From Methanocorpusculum sp. UBA424 (GTDB taxonomy: Archaea > Halobacteriota > Methanomicrobia > Methanomicrobiales > Methanocorpusculaceae): 64,000 nucleotides of DNA. The notes below the pieces were generated by a model. The model worked only from the letters and a program-made list of their open reading frames with translations, was not told the DNA's origin and did not search any database. The DNA lies in NCBI GenBank assembly GCA_002498375.1, contig DAHC01000014.1, positions 1-64,000 on the forward strand, written 5' to 3'. The translations under genes and the position numbers were made by a program. Shown piece after piece: positions 15,827 to 23,740 of this stretch. The first letter of the stretch is position 1. Every line of letters starts with the position of its first letter.

Positions 15827-17044
15827 ATGAACTTTGGGACTCTCGCAGATATTGAGACACGCGGAAAAACCGTTCTCGTCCGTGTGGATTTCAACTCCCC
15901 TATAGATCCTTCCTCCAATACTATTTTGGACGACAAACGGTTCCGCGAACACATCCCCACCCTGCAGGCACTGGAAGATTCCCGCGTCGTGGTCCTTGCC
16001 CACCAGAGCAGGCCCGGGAAAAAGGATTTCACCACACTTGCCGCCCATGCCGAGAAACTGGAGCGGCTCATGAATATGCCGGTCACCTATGTGGATGATA
16101 TCTTCGGCACCTGTGCGAAGCATGCTGTCCGCGATTCTCACCCGGGAGATATCGTCCTTCTGGAAAATGTCAGGTTCTCGGCAGAAGAGAATCTGACTCT
16201 GAAGCCGGAGGACGGAGCAAAGACCCATCTTGTGAAAAAACTTGCTTCGATGGCGGATCTTTTTGTGTATGATGCGTTTGGAACGGCCCACCGGTCCCAG
16301 CCGACGATCACCGGTCTTTCCTATTCCATGAAAACGGTTGCCGGACTCCTGATGGAAAAGGAAGTGTCCATGCTTTCCAAAGTGTTCACCTCGGCGCCCA
16401 AACCCGTGACCTTCGTTCTGGGCGGAACGAAGGTGGATGATTCCATCGCGGTTGCCGGAAATGTTCTGGCAAACAAGACCGCCGACAAAGTTGCCATTAT
16501 CGGTGTGGTTGCAAACGTCTTTTATCTGGCAAAAGGGATCGACATCGGCGAGCCTTCACGCAACCTGATCCATATGCTCGGCTATGACGATGAAGTGGCC
16601 AAGGCAAAATCCATTCTCGACTCCTATCCTGATAAGGTCCTTTTGCCGGAATACGTCGCGGTCAAAGAACATGACGAGCGTAAGGAGTATCCGATCACCC
16701 GTGTTCCCAAAGACTGCCCGATCCTCGATATGGGTACGGAGTCTATTGTGCAGTTCTCAAAAGCACTGAGGAACTCGGGCTCGATCGTGTTCAACGGTCC
16801 GGCCGGCGTTTTTGAAGATGTAAATTATGCACCCGGTACGTTCGAACTCCTGCGTGCGGCGGCGAATGCGGACTTTTCCGTATGCGGCGGCGGTCATACG
16901 GCGGCGGTCATCGAACAGCTGGGTCTTGAACCCCAGTACTCCCATCTGTCAACCGGCGGGGGGGCCTGCATCGAATTTTTGACGGGAAAGAAGCTTCCGG
17001 CGATCGCAGCGCTGGAAGAGTCCTGGAAGAAATTCGGGAACTGA
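15827..17044 (+). CDS. pgk: Phosphoglycerate kinase
   Basis: Interconverts 1,3-bisphosphoglycerate and 3-phosphoglycerate, here most likely in gluconeogenesis. The 405-residue archaeal-type enzyme has VRVDFNSPID (about residues 19-28), the substrate arginine in HQSRPGKKDF, and the nucleotide-binding GPAGVFEDVNY and CGGGHTAAVIEQLG near the C-terminus (about 323-360). A TATA box GGTATTTATAGG at about 15792 predicts transcription starting within a few nt of the ATG, so the mRNA is nearly leaderless. Convergent with the pilin-like gene across T-rich DNA. Confidence 0.96.
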   Translation: MNFGTLADIETRGKTVLVRVDFNSPIDPSSNTILDDKRFREHIPTLQALEDSRVVVLAHQSRPGKKDFTTLAAHAEKLERLMNMPVTYVDDIFGTCAKHAVRDSHPGDIVLLENVRFSAEENLTLKPEDGAKTHLVKKLASMADLFVYDAFGTAHRSQPTITGLSYSMKTVAGLLMEKEVSMLSKVFTSAPKPVTFVLGGTKVDDSIAVAGNVLANKTADKVAIIGVVANVFYLAKGIDIGEPSRNLIHMLGYDDEVAKAKSILDSYPDKVLLPEYVAVKEHDERKEYPITRVPKDCPILDMGTESIVQFSKALRNSGSIVFNGPAGVFEDVNYAPGTFELLRAAANADFSVCGGGHTAAVIEQLGLEPQYSHLSTGGGACIEFLTGKKLPAIAALEESWKKFGN

Positions 17045-17075
17045 CCCGCTTCTTTTTTCTCCTCCTTTTTTACTC
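17045..17075. terminator. T-rich convergent terminator region
   Basis: Two pyrimidine tracts (TTCTTTTTTCTCC and CTCCTTTTTTACTCTC) at 17050-17075 between the convergent pgk and pilin-like genes fit archaeal oligo-T termination for pgk. Confidence 0.5.
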
Positions 17076-18233
17076 TCGTATGATGATGAGTGTTGTCTGT
17101 TCGGCAAGTTTTGTTTTGTTTATATCATATACGCTGAGGGTGAAGGTTATTGAGGATTTGTTTGCCGTATTCGGGTAGAATGTCGACAGATTTCCTTCAT
17201 AGGTCTCACCGCTCGCAAAATATGCGGTACTGCCCACGCGGAATTCGGTATCGCAGGTAACGGTCACTGAATATGCCCCATTTTTAGGTGAATTAAGATT
17301 GATCTGAAGAGCAGGGACGTTATCTCCGTCCACTATGATATATCTCCCGGCAATATCCTCTCTCCATATCTCGGCGGATGTTGTTCCAATCAGCGGTATG
17401 TGATGTGTGGAATCCCCTGTTCCCTGGAGGGATTCTCCCCCGATCTTATAATTTCCGATGAATTCTCCGATTTCATCTTCCTGTTTGCTTGTATGGAGCC
17501 GTATTGTTTTCCGGATGGTGGTTTTGGTTTTCCCGTCGGTATAATATGCCGTATATGTGATCAGAAAGTCTTGTTCCGGGCTGGTGAATACCTCTAAGGG
17601 GTATGTATACTCAACATCAACAAGCGGTTCGAATAATATCTGTGTGACGGCTCCGGTATATCCCAAGTCAAGCATCCAGTAGGAAACGTTACTTCTATTT
17701 GTGTAGGGTGTTGTGTCGGTCAGAGAAATCTGATTTGGTTTCCAGATGCGATATTCTGCAACCAGGATCGGCTTTTCTGTACTTACTTCCTGTATCTTTT
17801 GTCCCTCAGCTTCCAGGGTCATGGTCCTGATGCAGAGAACCTGCTCGCTCCCGTCATCAAAGACGCCGGTCACGATGACTGTATAGCTGCCTTTTGGAAA
17901 TCCGATATCGAATCTGATTGGAATGCTGCTTCCTTCAATATATCTTTCCTGCTCCGGGCAGGGTGTCCCGACGGATATGCCGGCAGGTGTGCTGACCGAA
18001 ACATATACTGATTTCAGGGCGGATCCCTCGTCAGTTTTCCAGAGATGGATCATGAGGGGTTCAATGCTGCTGCCTGTCGCTTCGGCAGTAAGATAGGTGT
18101 GTTTTGCATCCGCGGTACCGCCGGCGAAACTGAAAAATACCAGAGCTGCCGCTCCGACCAGAACCAGAGTTAAAAATATGAGCAGTATGACGCTGATTAT
18201 CGGGGATATGCCGGACTCATCTCTCTGTATCAT
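17070..18233 (-). CDS. Type IV pilin-like secreted protein
   Basis: A 387-residue protein with an archaeal class III (pilin-type) N-terminus: the short charged leader MIQRDESG followed by ISPIISVILLIFLTLVLVGAAALVFF, the hydrophobic helix of the DUF1628/archaeal pilin N-terminal family. The remaining 350 residues are Thr/Ser-rich beta-strand sequence, probably extracellular, with little Cys. It could be a structural pilin or an adhesin anchored by the pilin helix; it is much longer than a typical minor pilin. I start at 18233 because upstream residues do not fit a leader. Transcribed divergently from aIF2-beta, as a single gene. Confidence 0.8.
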   Translation of the reverse strand: MIQRDESGISPIISVILLIFLTLVLVGAAALVFFSFAGGTADAKHTYLTAEATGSSIEPLMIHLWKTDEGSALKSVYVSVSTPAGISVGTPCPEQERYIEGSSIPIRFDIGFPKGSYTVIVTGVFDDGSEQVLCIRTMTLEAEGQKIQEVSTEKPILVAEYRIWKPNQISLTDTTPYTNRSNVSYWMLDLGYTGAVTQILFEPLVDVEYTYPLEVFTSPEQDFLITYTAYYTDGKTKTTIRKTIRLHTSKQEDEIGEFIGNYKIGGESLQGTGDSTHHIPLIGTTSAEIWREDIAGRYIIVDGDNVPALQINLNSPKNGAYSVTVTCDTEFRVGSTAYFASGETYEGNLSTFYPNTANKSSITFTLSVYDINKTKLAEQTTLIIIRE

Positions 18234-18436
18234 GAAAAAATTCCGAACGCAGACGTTATTGTACTTTACCTCCTTTTTTGAAACGACAAAAGTCTTTCTG
18301 TGTTCGGGCCCTCTTTTCCTCCTCTCCCCCTCCGTATTTGGCATGTTATTCTGATCAGGCGGGATTCAAATGCCAGGGGTCGTTTTTTCCAGTCTGCATC
18401 AGACCTATATGTTCTCACAACCAACGTGTATGTATT

Positions 18437-19051
18437 ATGGTGCAGTCATACGAAGATATGTTAACGGCCGCGTATTCCGGGATAGGGGAACCGACGGAGA
18501 CCGGCGAACGGTTCGTCATGCCGAAGGCGAAGATCTACATCGAGGGGAAAACGACGGTTCTTGAGAATTTTTCCGAGATCGTCGATACACTCAACCGTGA
18601 TCCCGATCACTTCATGAAGTTCATTCTGGGCGAACTTGGTACGGCAGGCAAGATCGACGGAAACCGCGCGGTGTTCAATGGAAAGTTCGAACAGGCGCAG
18701 TTCGATGCGATTCTTGAGACGTATGTCGGCGATTACGTCATCTGCTCCGAGTGCGGCAGACCTGACACGAAACTCGTCAAAGACGACCGTGTCCTGATGC
18801 TTCTTTGCGAGGCGTGCGGGTCGAAAAGACCGATCCGTAAGCGGAAAGCCAAGACCGAGGTTCAGGGCCCTGCGATCGAGGAAGGAAAGGAGCTCGAGGT
18901 CCATATCGAATCCATCAGCAAGAAAGGCGACGGCGTTGCAAGAATCGGCAAATATATTCTCTATGTCGCCGGAACCAAGGCCGGTCAGAATGTGAAAGTG
19001 CGGATCACCAGGATCTCCGGTCAGGTTGCCTTCACTCAGAAAATCCTTTAA
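18437..19051 (+). CDS. Translation initiation factor aIF2 subunit beta with TRAM domain
   Basis: Beta subunit of archaeal initiation factor 2, which carries Met-tRNAi to the ribosome. The 204-residue protein has the aIF2-beta core (VMPKAKIYIEGKTTVLENFS, about residues 25-44), the zinc ribbon CSECG..CEACG (about 106-133), and a C-terminal TRAM RNA-binding domain (about 150-204) ending AFTQKIL. The frame is open upstream, but a TATA-like CCTATATG at about 18409 sits 26-28 nt before ATG 18437, predicting a leaderless mRNA; the family start agrees. Divergent from the pilin gene; rpoL follows after 64 nt. Confidence 0.93.
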   Translation: MVQSYEDMLTAAYSGIGEPTETGERFVMPKAKIYIEGKTTVLENFSEIVDTLNRDPDHFMKFILGELGTAGKIDGNRAVFNGKFEQAQFDAILETYVGDYVICSECGRPDTKLVKDDRVLMLLCEACGSKRPIRKRKAKTEVQGPAIEEGKELEVHIESISKKGDGVARIGKYILYVAGTKAGQNVKVRITRISGQVAFTQKIL

Positions 19052-19115
19052 ATCCCTTTTTTGTTATTGATCCATCCCACAATTATATAGTATCGTCCGA
19101 CGAATGTATAAGGGA

Positions 19116-19388
19116 ATGAAGCTGAAGATTATCGAGCTTGAGATGGATAAGATACGGGTCACTCTGGAGGGTGAAGGGCACACGATCGTGAATGCGCTGG
19201 TGGATGAGATCCTTGCAGATCCTGAAGTGGATGTTGCCAAATACGAGATCAAATACCAGTTCTCCGACCCCGAAGTGTTTATCTCCATGAAGCCCGGAGC
19301 TACAAAAGAACCGCTCACGGTTATCCGTGAAGCCGCCCAGCATATGATCGACCGCTGCGACGCTCTTCTGAGCTGTCTGAAGAACTAA
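19116..19388 (+). CDS. rpoL: DNA-directed RNA polymerase subunit L (Rpo11)
   Basis: Small assembly subunit that pairs with subunit D in archaeal RNA polymerase. The 90-residue protein begins MKLKIIELEMDKIRVTLEGE and contains the dimerization motif EGHTIVNALVDEIL (about residues 20-33). An in-frame ATG at 19104 is possible, but the TATA box AATTATATAG at 19081-19090 places the transcript start around 19110, favouring 19116. It has its own promoter, separate from aIF2-beta. A T7 tract at 19391-19397 follows the stop. Confidence 0.93.
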   Translation: MKLKIIELEMDKIRVTLEGEGHTIVNALVDEILADPEVDVAKYEIKYQFSDPEVFISMKPGATKEPLTVIREAAQHMIDRCDALLSCLKN

Positions 19389-19421
19389 TACTTTTTTTGT
19401 ATCTCTTCAGAGGGATAGGCG

Positions 19422-19430
19422 AAGTATTAT
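19422..19430 (+). promoter_or_regulatory. TATA box upstream of the hairpin cluster and tRNA-Ser
   Basis: AGTATTATATTG centred near 19426 predicts transcription from about 19451-19454, exactly at the beginning of the hairpin cluster. Confidence 0.55.
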
Positions 19431-19452
19431 ATTGCTCTAAACCTTACATAAT

Positions 19453-19548
19453 AGAGCACTCAGTTTAGTGGAGCAGTATCTGGCATACTGCGAGTGTCGA
19501 CCTGCATATATCTTTTAGATAATATGCAGCCTTCCGATCCGTCGGAAG
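19453..19548 (+). ncRNA. Candidate structured RNA with consecutive hairpins
   Basis: No reading frame. After a TATA box, stems follow one another: CACTC (19456-19460) pairs with GAGTG (19491-19495) around GCAGTAT-CTGGC-ATACTGC (19472-19490); CTGCATAT with ATATGCAG (19501-19528, inner ATCT/AGAT); and CCTTCCGA-TCCG-TCGGAAGG (19529-19548), an 8-bp perfect stem. A further stem GCTCTA/TAGAGC (19433-19456) overlaps the start and could be an alternative fold. The 11-nt asymmetric bulge at 19461-19471 could be a binding pocket. It ends 19 nt before tRNA-Ser. It may be an independent small RNA or a structured leader of the tRNA-ribosomal operon; no known family was recognised. Confidence 0.5.
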
Positions 19549-19567
19549 GAAAGATGCGGAGTTCTCT

Positions 19568-19652
19568 GTAGACGTAGCCAAGCCTGGTATGGCGCAGGTT
19601 TGCTAAACCTGTGTCCCCCTGGGACTCGAGGGTTCAAATCCCTCCGTCTGCG
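19568..19652 (+). tRNA. tRNA-Ser (anticodon GCT)
   Basis: Acceptor GTAGACG/CGTCTGC (one G-U pair), anticodon stem CAGGT/ACCTG with loop TTGCTAA giving GCT, long variable arm, T-loop TTCAAAT, discriminator G. CCA is not encoded. It lies between the hairpin cluster and rpsM and may be cotranscribed with both. Confidence 0.97.
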
Positions 19653-19724
19653 CTTAACATACGCAACACGCACATTTTGTGTGTTTCAAATTTAGACTAA
19701 ACTCTCCAAAAGAGAGGCGAAAAA

Positions 19725-20177
19725 ATGGTTGAAGAGTCAGAATTAAAATATTTTGTGCGGATCATTAACACTGATCTGGACGGTACCCAGCCTGTGCAGC
19801 TCGCGCTCACCGGCATTAAGGGCATCGGCCTCCATGCCGCACTCATCATCGCCCGCCGTGCAGGCGTCGACACCCGTGCAACCATGGGTCTCTTAGGCGA
19901 TGAAGATGTGGCCGCGATTGAAGAGCAGGTAAAAGCATACCCTGCCTCAGTGCCAAAATGGATGGTCAACCGCCCGGTAGACGTGTATTCGGGAGAACCG
20001 AAACACCTCTACGGCAGCGACCTTTCCCTTGCGAAGGAAGATGACATCAACCTCATGAAGAAGATGCGGTGTTACCGCGGTATCCGTCATGAGAATGGTC
20101 TCAAAGTTCGCGGACAGCGTACGAAAGCAACCGGCAGATTCGGTAAGATCGTCGGTGTCTCCAAGAGGCGGAACTAA
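19725..20177 (+). CDS. rps13: 30S ribosomal protein uS13
   Basis: Small-subunit head protein contacting the P-site tRNA. The 150-residue archaeal form has the helix-hairpin-helix-like segment LTGIKGIGLHAALIIARRAG (about residues 27-46) and the basic C-terminus MRCYRGIRHENGLKVRGQRTKATGRFGK. GAGAGG lies 8 nt upstream of ATG 19725. First protein gene of the S13-S4-S11-RpoD-L18e-L13-S9-RpoN operon and 72 nt after tRNA-Ser. Confidence 0.98.
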   Translation: MVEESELKYFVRIINTDLDGTQPVQLALTGIKGIGLHAALIIARRAGVDTRATMGLLGDEDVAAIEEQVKAYPASVPKWMVNRPVDVYSGEPKHLYGSDLSLAKEDDINLMKKMRCYRGIRHENGLKVRGQRTKATGRFGKIVGVSKRRN

Positions 20178-20191
20178 TCAGGTGATTTAAA

Positions 20192-20737
20192 ATGGGATAC
20201 CCAGGAAAGAACACCAAACAATACTCTTCCCCGAAGCGCCGCTTCGAGAAGTCGCGTATTGAATCAGAACGCGTCCTTGCGATCACCTATGGTCTGCGTA
20301 ACAAACGCGAGATCTGGAGAGCCACCGAAGTACTTAGAAAGCACAGAAGCGGCGCCCGTGAAGTTCTCGCAATGACCTCCGCCATAGGTGAGGCACCAAA
20401 GACGATCGCCCGCCGCGAGGAACTTGTCACCACGCTCCAGCGCTACGGCCTTGTTGGTCCGGACGCAGCAATGGATAACATTCTGTCTTTAAAAGTCGAA
20501 GACATCCTTGAGCGCCGGCTCCAGACAATCGTCTACCGCAAAGGTCTTGCACGCAGCCCGAAACAGGCACGTCAGCTTATCACCCACGGACACATTGCTA
20601 TCAATGGTCAGCGTGTAAGTGTTCCAAGCTACATGGTCTCAATTGCAGAAGAAGCTGGAGTTATGTATTACGCAACCTCCACTCTTGTTGATGAAGCCAA
20701 CGGTGAACGTCAGCGTATCATGAATCAGAGGGCATAA
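20192..20737 (+). CDS. rps4: 30S ribosomal protein uS4
   Basis: Primary 16S rRNA-binding protein of the small-subunit body. The 181-residue protein carries the S4 RNA-binding domain at about residues 103-165 ([35 protein letters not shown]). A strong GGTGAT ribosome site precedes ATG 20192. Second gene of the operon, 14 nt after uS13; normal archaeal length. Confidence 0.98.
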
Positions 20738-20739
20738 TC

Positions 20740-21135
20740 ATGGCAGAAGCAACTGAAAAATGGGGTATTGCCCACATCTTTGCCTCATTCAACAACACCA
20801 TCATCACCGTAACCGATCTTTCGGGTGCAGAAACCATCTGCAAATCCAGCGGTGGAATGGTCGTTAAGCAGGCCCGCAATGAGTCATCGCCCTACGCAGC
20901 AATGCAGATGGCAATCAACATCGCCCAGGCCTCAAAGGACAAAGGCATCACCGGACTCCACATTCGTGTTCGTGCTCCCGGAAACGGAAGACAGCGGTCA
21001 CCCGGACCCGGCGCACAGGCAGCAATTCGTGCACTTTCACGTGCAGGTATGCGCATCGGCAGAATCGAAGACGTAACTCCGGTACCACACGACAGCATTC
21101 GTGCCAAAGGTGGCAGAAGAGGCAGGAGAGTCTGA
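20740..21135 (+). CDS. rps11: 30S ribosomal protein uS11
   Basis: Platform protein of the small subunit. The 131-residue sequence includes [20 protein letters not shown] (about residues 7-26) and the C-terminal [29 protein letters not shown] tail typical of archaeal uS11. It is 2 nt downstream of uS4 and directly abuts rpoD, so translation is probably coupled. Confidence 0.98.
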
Positions 21136-21963
21136 ATGGATCTGGTATTCAGCAGGCTCGATGACTCTGTCGCACGTTTTACTATTCACGGAGCGACTCC
21201 TGCATTCGCCAACGCACTTCGTCGCTCGATGATCGGTGAGGTGCCAACCCTCGCCATCGAAGATATCCGCATCTATGACAATACCAGTGTCCTCTTTGAC
21301 GAGATGCTGGCACACAGACTTGGTCTCATCCCAATCAAGACCGACCTCTCGCAGTATGTTCCAAGAAGCGAATGTTCCTGCGGCGGCGAGGGATGTCCAC
21401 ACTGCACGGTAATGTTTACCCTGAGTGTTGAAGGCCCGAAGATGGTCACCTCCGGTGATCTTATCTCCATGGACGAGAACATCGTCCCGGTCCACAACAA
21501 CATCCCGATCGTCAAACTTTGGGAAAATCAGAAGGTCGTCTTAGAAGCGGTGGCAGAAGTAAACTACGGAAAAGAGCATGCCAAATGGCAGCCGACTCTT
21601 GCCTGCGGTTACTCCGAATATCCGGTCATCACCATCAAAGATACCTGTGACGGCTGCGGAAAATGTGTTGCCGAATGTCCCCGCGACGTTCTGGAACTCA
21701 CGAAAGATACCGTCAGCATCCGTGTTGTAAACGGCGAAAGCAAGGAAAAAGACTGTTCGTTATGCCGTCTCTGCGAGACAGCATGTATGGACAGCGGCAT
21801 CGGTCAGGACCCGGCTATTAATATTAGCTCAGACAGCACGAAGTTCATCTTCGTTGTTGAAAGCGACGGGTCCTTACCGGTGAAAGAGATCATTGAAAGA
21901 GCACTGCTGCATATCAAGTCAAGATCCTCAGATCTTATTGAAGCATTACAGGAGGGACTGTAA
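21136..21963 (+). CDS. rpoD: DNA-directed RNA polymerase subunit D (Rpo3) with ferredoxin-like domain
   Basis: Alpha-like assembly subunit of archaeal RNA polymerase. The 275-residue protein has the N-terminal dimerization region (FTIHGATPAFANALRRSMIGEVPTLAIEDI), then an inserted ferredoxin-like domain with two complete cysteine sets: CDGCGKCVAECP (about residues 171-182) and CSLCRLCETAC (about 202-212). Both are intact, suggesting two 4Fe-4S clusters, a state found in some methanogens. An additional CSCGGEGCPHC motif lies at about 80-90. It abuts uS11 and eL18 with no spacing. Confidence 0.97.
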   Translation: MDLVFSRLDDSVARFTIHGATPAFANALRRSMIGEVPTLAIEDIRIYDNTSVLFDEMLAHRLGLIPIKTDLSQYVPRSECSCGGEGCPHCTVMFTLSVEGPKMVTSGDLISMDENIVPVHNNIPIVKLWENQKVVLEAVAEVNYGKEHAKWQPTLACGYSEYPVITIKDTCDGCGKCVAECPRDVLELTKDTVSIRVVNGESKEKDCSLCRLCETACMDSGIGQDPAINISSDSTKFIFVVESDGSLPVKEIIERALLHIKSRSSDLIEALQEGL

Positions 21964-22317
21964 ATGAATAAAACTAACCCACGTCTCGAATCCTTAATTA
22001 TGATGCTTAAACGCGCATCCCGGGAGAACGAGGCAAACATCTGGCGTGAAATTGCCGGCCGTCTGAACACGTCCAGCAAGAATCAGGCAGAAGTGAACGT
22101 CGGTAAAATCAACCGCTATGCAAACGAGAATGAGATCATCCTGGTTCCGGGCAAAGTGCTCGCAGCAGGGGTAATTGGTACTTCCGTATCAGTTGCAGCT
22201 CTCAACTTCTCCGATGCAGCCCGCGAGAAAATAACTGAAGCAAAAGGCACCTGCATGACAATCGAAGAGCTTGTTGCTGCAAATCCGAAAGGAAGCCGCG
22301 TAAGGATCCTGAGGTGA
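21964..22317 (+). CDS. rpl18e: 50S ribosomal protein eL18
   Basis: Large-subunit protein shared by archaea and eukaryotes. The 117-residue protein has NPRLESLIMMLKRASRENEANIW at the N-terminus and KVLAAGVIGTSVSVAALNFSDAAREKI in the middle. Its ATG follows the rpoD stop at once. Normal length; expected gene order for euryarchaea. Confidence 0.97.
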   Translation: MNKTNPRLESLIMMLKRASRENEANIWREIAGRLNTSSKNQAEVNVGKINRYANENEIILVPGKVLAAGVIGTSVSVAALNFSDAAREKITEAKGTCMTIEELVAANPKGSRVRILR

Positions 22318-22324
22318 GATGAGT

Positions 22325-22747
22325 ATGGTAACAGTTATTGATGGAGAAAATCTCCTTCTTGGAAGACTTTCCAGTATTGTTGCAACCCGCATCCTCGCCG
22401 GTGAGGAGATTGCAATCATCAATGCCGAGAAGGTCATCGTATCCGGTGCCCGTGCAATGGTCTTAAACGAGTACCAGGTAACACGTGTTCGCGGATCCGT
22501 TGAGGGAGGTCCATTCTTCCCAAGACGCCCGGATCACCTTGTAAAACGCACCATCCGCGGAATGATCCCCTACAAGACCCGGCCGGGAGCAGCAGCTTTC
22601 CGCCGTGTCAAGGCATACGTCGGCGTTCCTTACGAATTCAAGGACGTCGAGGCAGAAGTTCTGGAAGACGCACACCGGAAACGGCTGAGCGGTGCCAGAT
22701 ACATCTCTGTTGGTGAGATCAGCAAAAACCTTGGAGCAAAATTCTAA
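22325..22747 (+). CDS. rpl13: 50S ribosomal protein uL13
   Basis: Early-assembly large-subunit protein. The 140-residue protein contains LLLGRLSSIVATRILAGEEI and the signature IRGMIPYKTRPGAAAFRRVKAYVGVP (about residues 77-102). An ATG at 22319 is also in frame (two extra residues), but the GAGGTG ribosome site at 22311-22316 is only 2 nt from it and 8 nt from ATG 22325, which I prefer. Seven nt after eL18. Confidence 0.96.
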   Translation: MVTVIDGENLLLGRLSSIVATRILAGEEIAIINAEKVIVSGARAMVLNEYQVTRVRGSVEGGPFFPRRPDHLVKRTIRGMIPYKTRPGAAAFRRVKAYVGVPYEFKDVEAEVLEDAHRKRLSGARYISVGEISKNLGAKF

Positions 22748-22761
22748 ACAGGTGATCTAAG

Positions 22762-23160
22762 ATGAAAATTATTAACACCAGTGGAAAAAGAAAAACCGCA
22801 ATTGCCCGCGCCACCCTTCGTGAGGGAAAAGGCAGAGTTAGAATCAACTCCGTCCCCCTTGAAGTATACAGCAACGAGATCATCCGTATGAAGATCTCCG
22901 AGGCACTTGCACTTGCACCAGGATCCATCGACAACGTCGATGTTGATATTGATGTCTCCGGCGGAGGCGTCATGGGACAGGCAGAGGCAATCCGCACGGC
23001 ACTTGGCCGCGGCATCCTTTCCTGGACCAATGACCCGAAGATCAAGGAAGTGTACCTCTCTTACGACAGAACGCTCCTTGTCAACGATTCCCGTCAGAAG
23101 GAAGCGAAGAAGCCCCATGGACGCGGTGCACGTGCACGGTTCCAGAAGTCTTATCGTTAA
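22762..23160 (+). CDS. rps9: 30S ribosomal protein uS9
   Basis: Small-subunit protein whose basic C-terminal tail reaches the P-site tRNA. The 132-residue protein has GKRKTAIARATLREGKGRVRIN at the start and ends in the expected basic tail KPHGRGARARFQKSYR. GGTGAT ribosome site upstream. 14 nt after uL13, 72 nt before rpoN. Confidence 0.98.
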   Translation: MKIINTSGKRKTAIARATLREGKGRVRINSVPLEVYSNEIIRMKISEALALAPGSIDNVDVDIDVSGGGVMGQAEAIRTALGRGILSWTNDPKIKEVYLSYDRTLLVNDSRQKEAKKPHGRGARARFQKSYR

Positions 23161-23232
23161 GGCACAGCATACAGACTATATGCGGGGGAAACCCCACATA
23201 TCAACAATTTAATAAGGACGTAAAGATAACTT

Positions 23233-23421
23233 ATGATACCAGTTCGATGTTTCACCTGTGGAAAAGTAATTTCTACTGTATGGGAAGAATATCAACAGAG
23301 AAAAGCTGCAGGCGAGGATCCGAAAGAGATTCTTGATTCACTCGGGTTAGACCGATACTGCTGCAGACGAATGCTTATCTCTCACAAAGAGACTGTTGAT
23401 GAGTTGTATCCGTACACGTGA
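23233..23421 (+). CDS. rpoN: DNA-directed RNA polymerase subunit N (Rpo10)
   Basis: Zinc-binding small RNA polymerase subunit. The 62-residue protein shows the atypical zinc motif CFTCGK near residues 6-11 and the paired cysteines YCCRRM near 43-48. Length and position after uS9 are typical of euryarchaea. tRNA-Pro begins 16 nt after its stop and rpoK follows, so all three are probably on one transcript. Confidence 0.97.
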   Translation: MIPVRCFTCGKVISTVWEEYQQRKAAGEDPKEILDSLGLDRYCCRRMLISHKETVDELYPYT

Positions 23422-23437
23422 GACATGAATGAATTGC

Positions 23438-23512
23438 GGGGTCGTAGGGTAGCCTGGACCATCCTATTACGTTCGGGACGTAGTGACCTGAGTTCGAATC
23501 TCAGCGACCCCA
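23438..23512 (+). tRNA. tRNA-Pro (anticodon CGG)
   Basis: Acceptor GGGGTCG/CGACCCC, anticodon stem TTACG/CGTAG with loop TTCGGGA giving CGG, T-loop TTCGAAT, discriminator A. CCA not encoded. Located between rpoN and rpoK. Confidence 0.96.
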
Positions 23513-23549
23513 TTTTTCCATTCTCTCTTATTTGTGGATGTGATTTTCT

Positions 23550-23738
23550 ATGACATATACACGTTATGAACGTGCCCGTATCGTCGGGGCACGTGCTTTA
23601 CAGATTTCTATGGGAGCTCCGGTTCTCGTGAAAACCGTAAAGATTGATCCTCTTGACATCGCGTTAGAGGAGTTCGACGCTGATCGGGTCCCGATAACGG
23701 TGAAACGCCAGTTCGGTATCCGCTCAGAGGTGCTGTAA
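23550..23738 (+). CDS. rpoK: DNA-directed RNA polymerase subunit K (Rpo6)
   Basis: Omega-like subunit that stabilises the polymerase clamp region. The 62-residue protein has the family motif [22 protein letters not shown] (about residues 5-26) and the C-terminal [14 protein letters not shown]. It starts 37 nt after tRNA-Pro with GGATGTGAT as ribosome site, and enolase starts 2 nt after its stop. Confidence 0.97.
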   Translation: MTYTRYERARIVGARALQISMGAPVLVKTVKIDPLDIALEEFDADRVPITVKRQFGIRSEVL

Positions 23739-23740
23739 GT

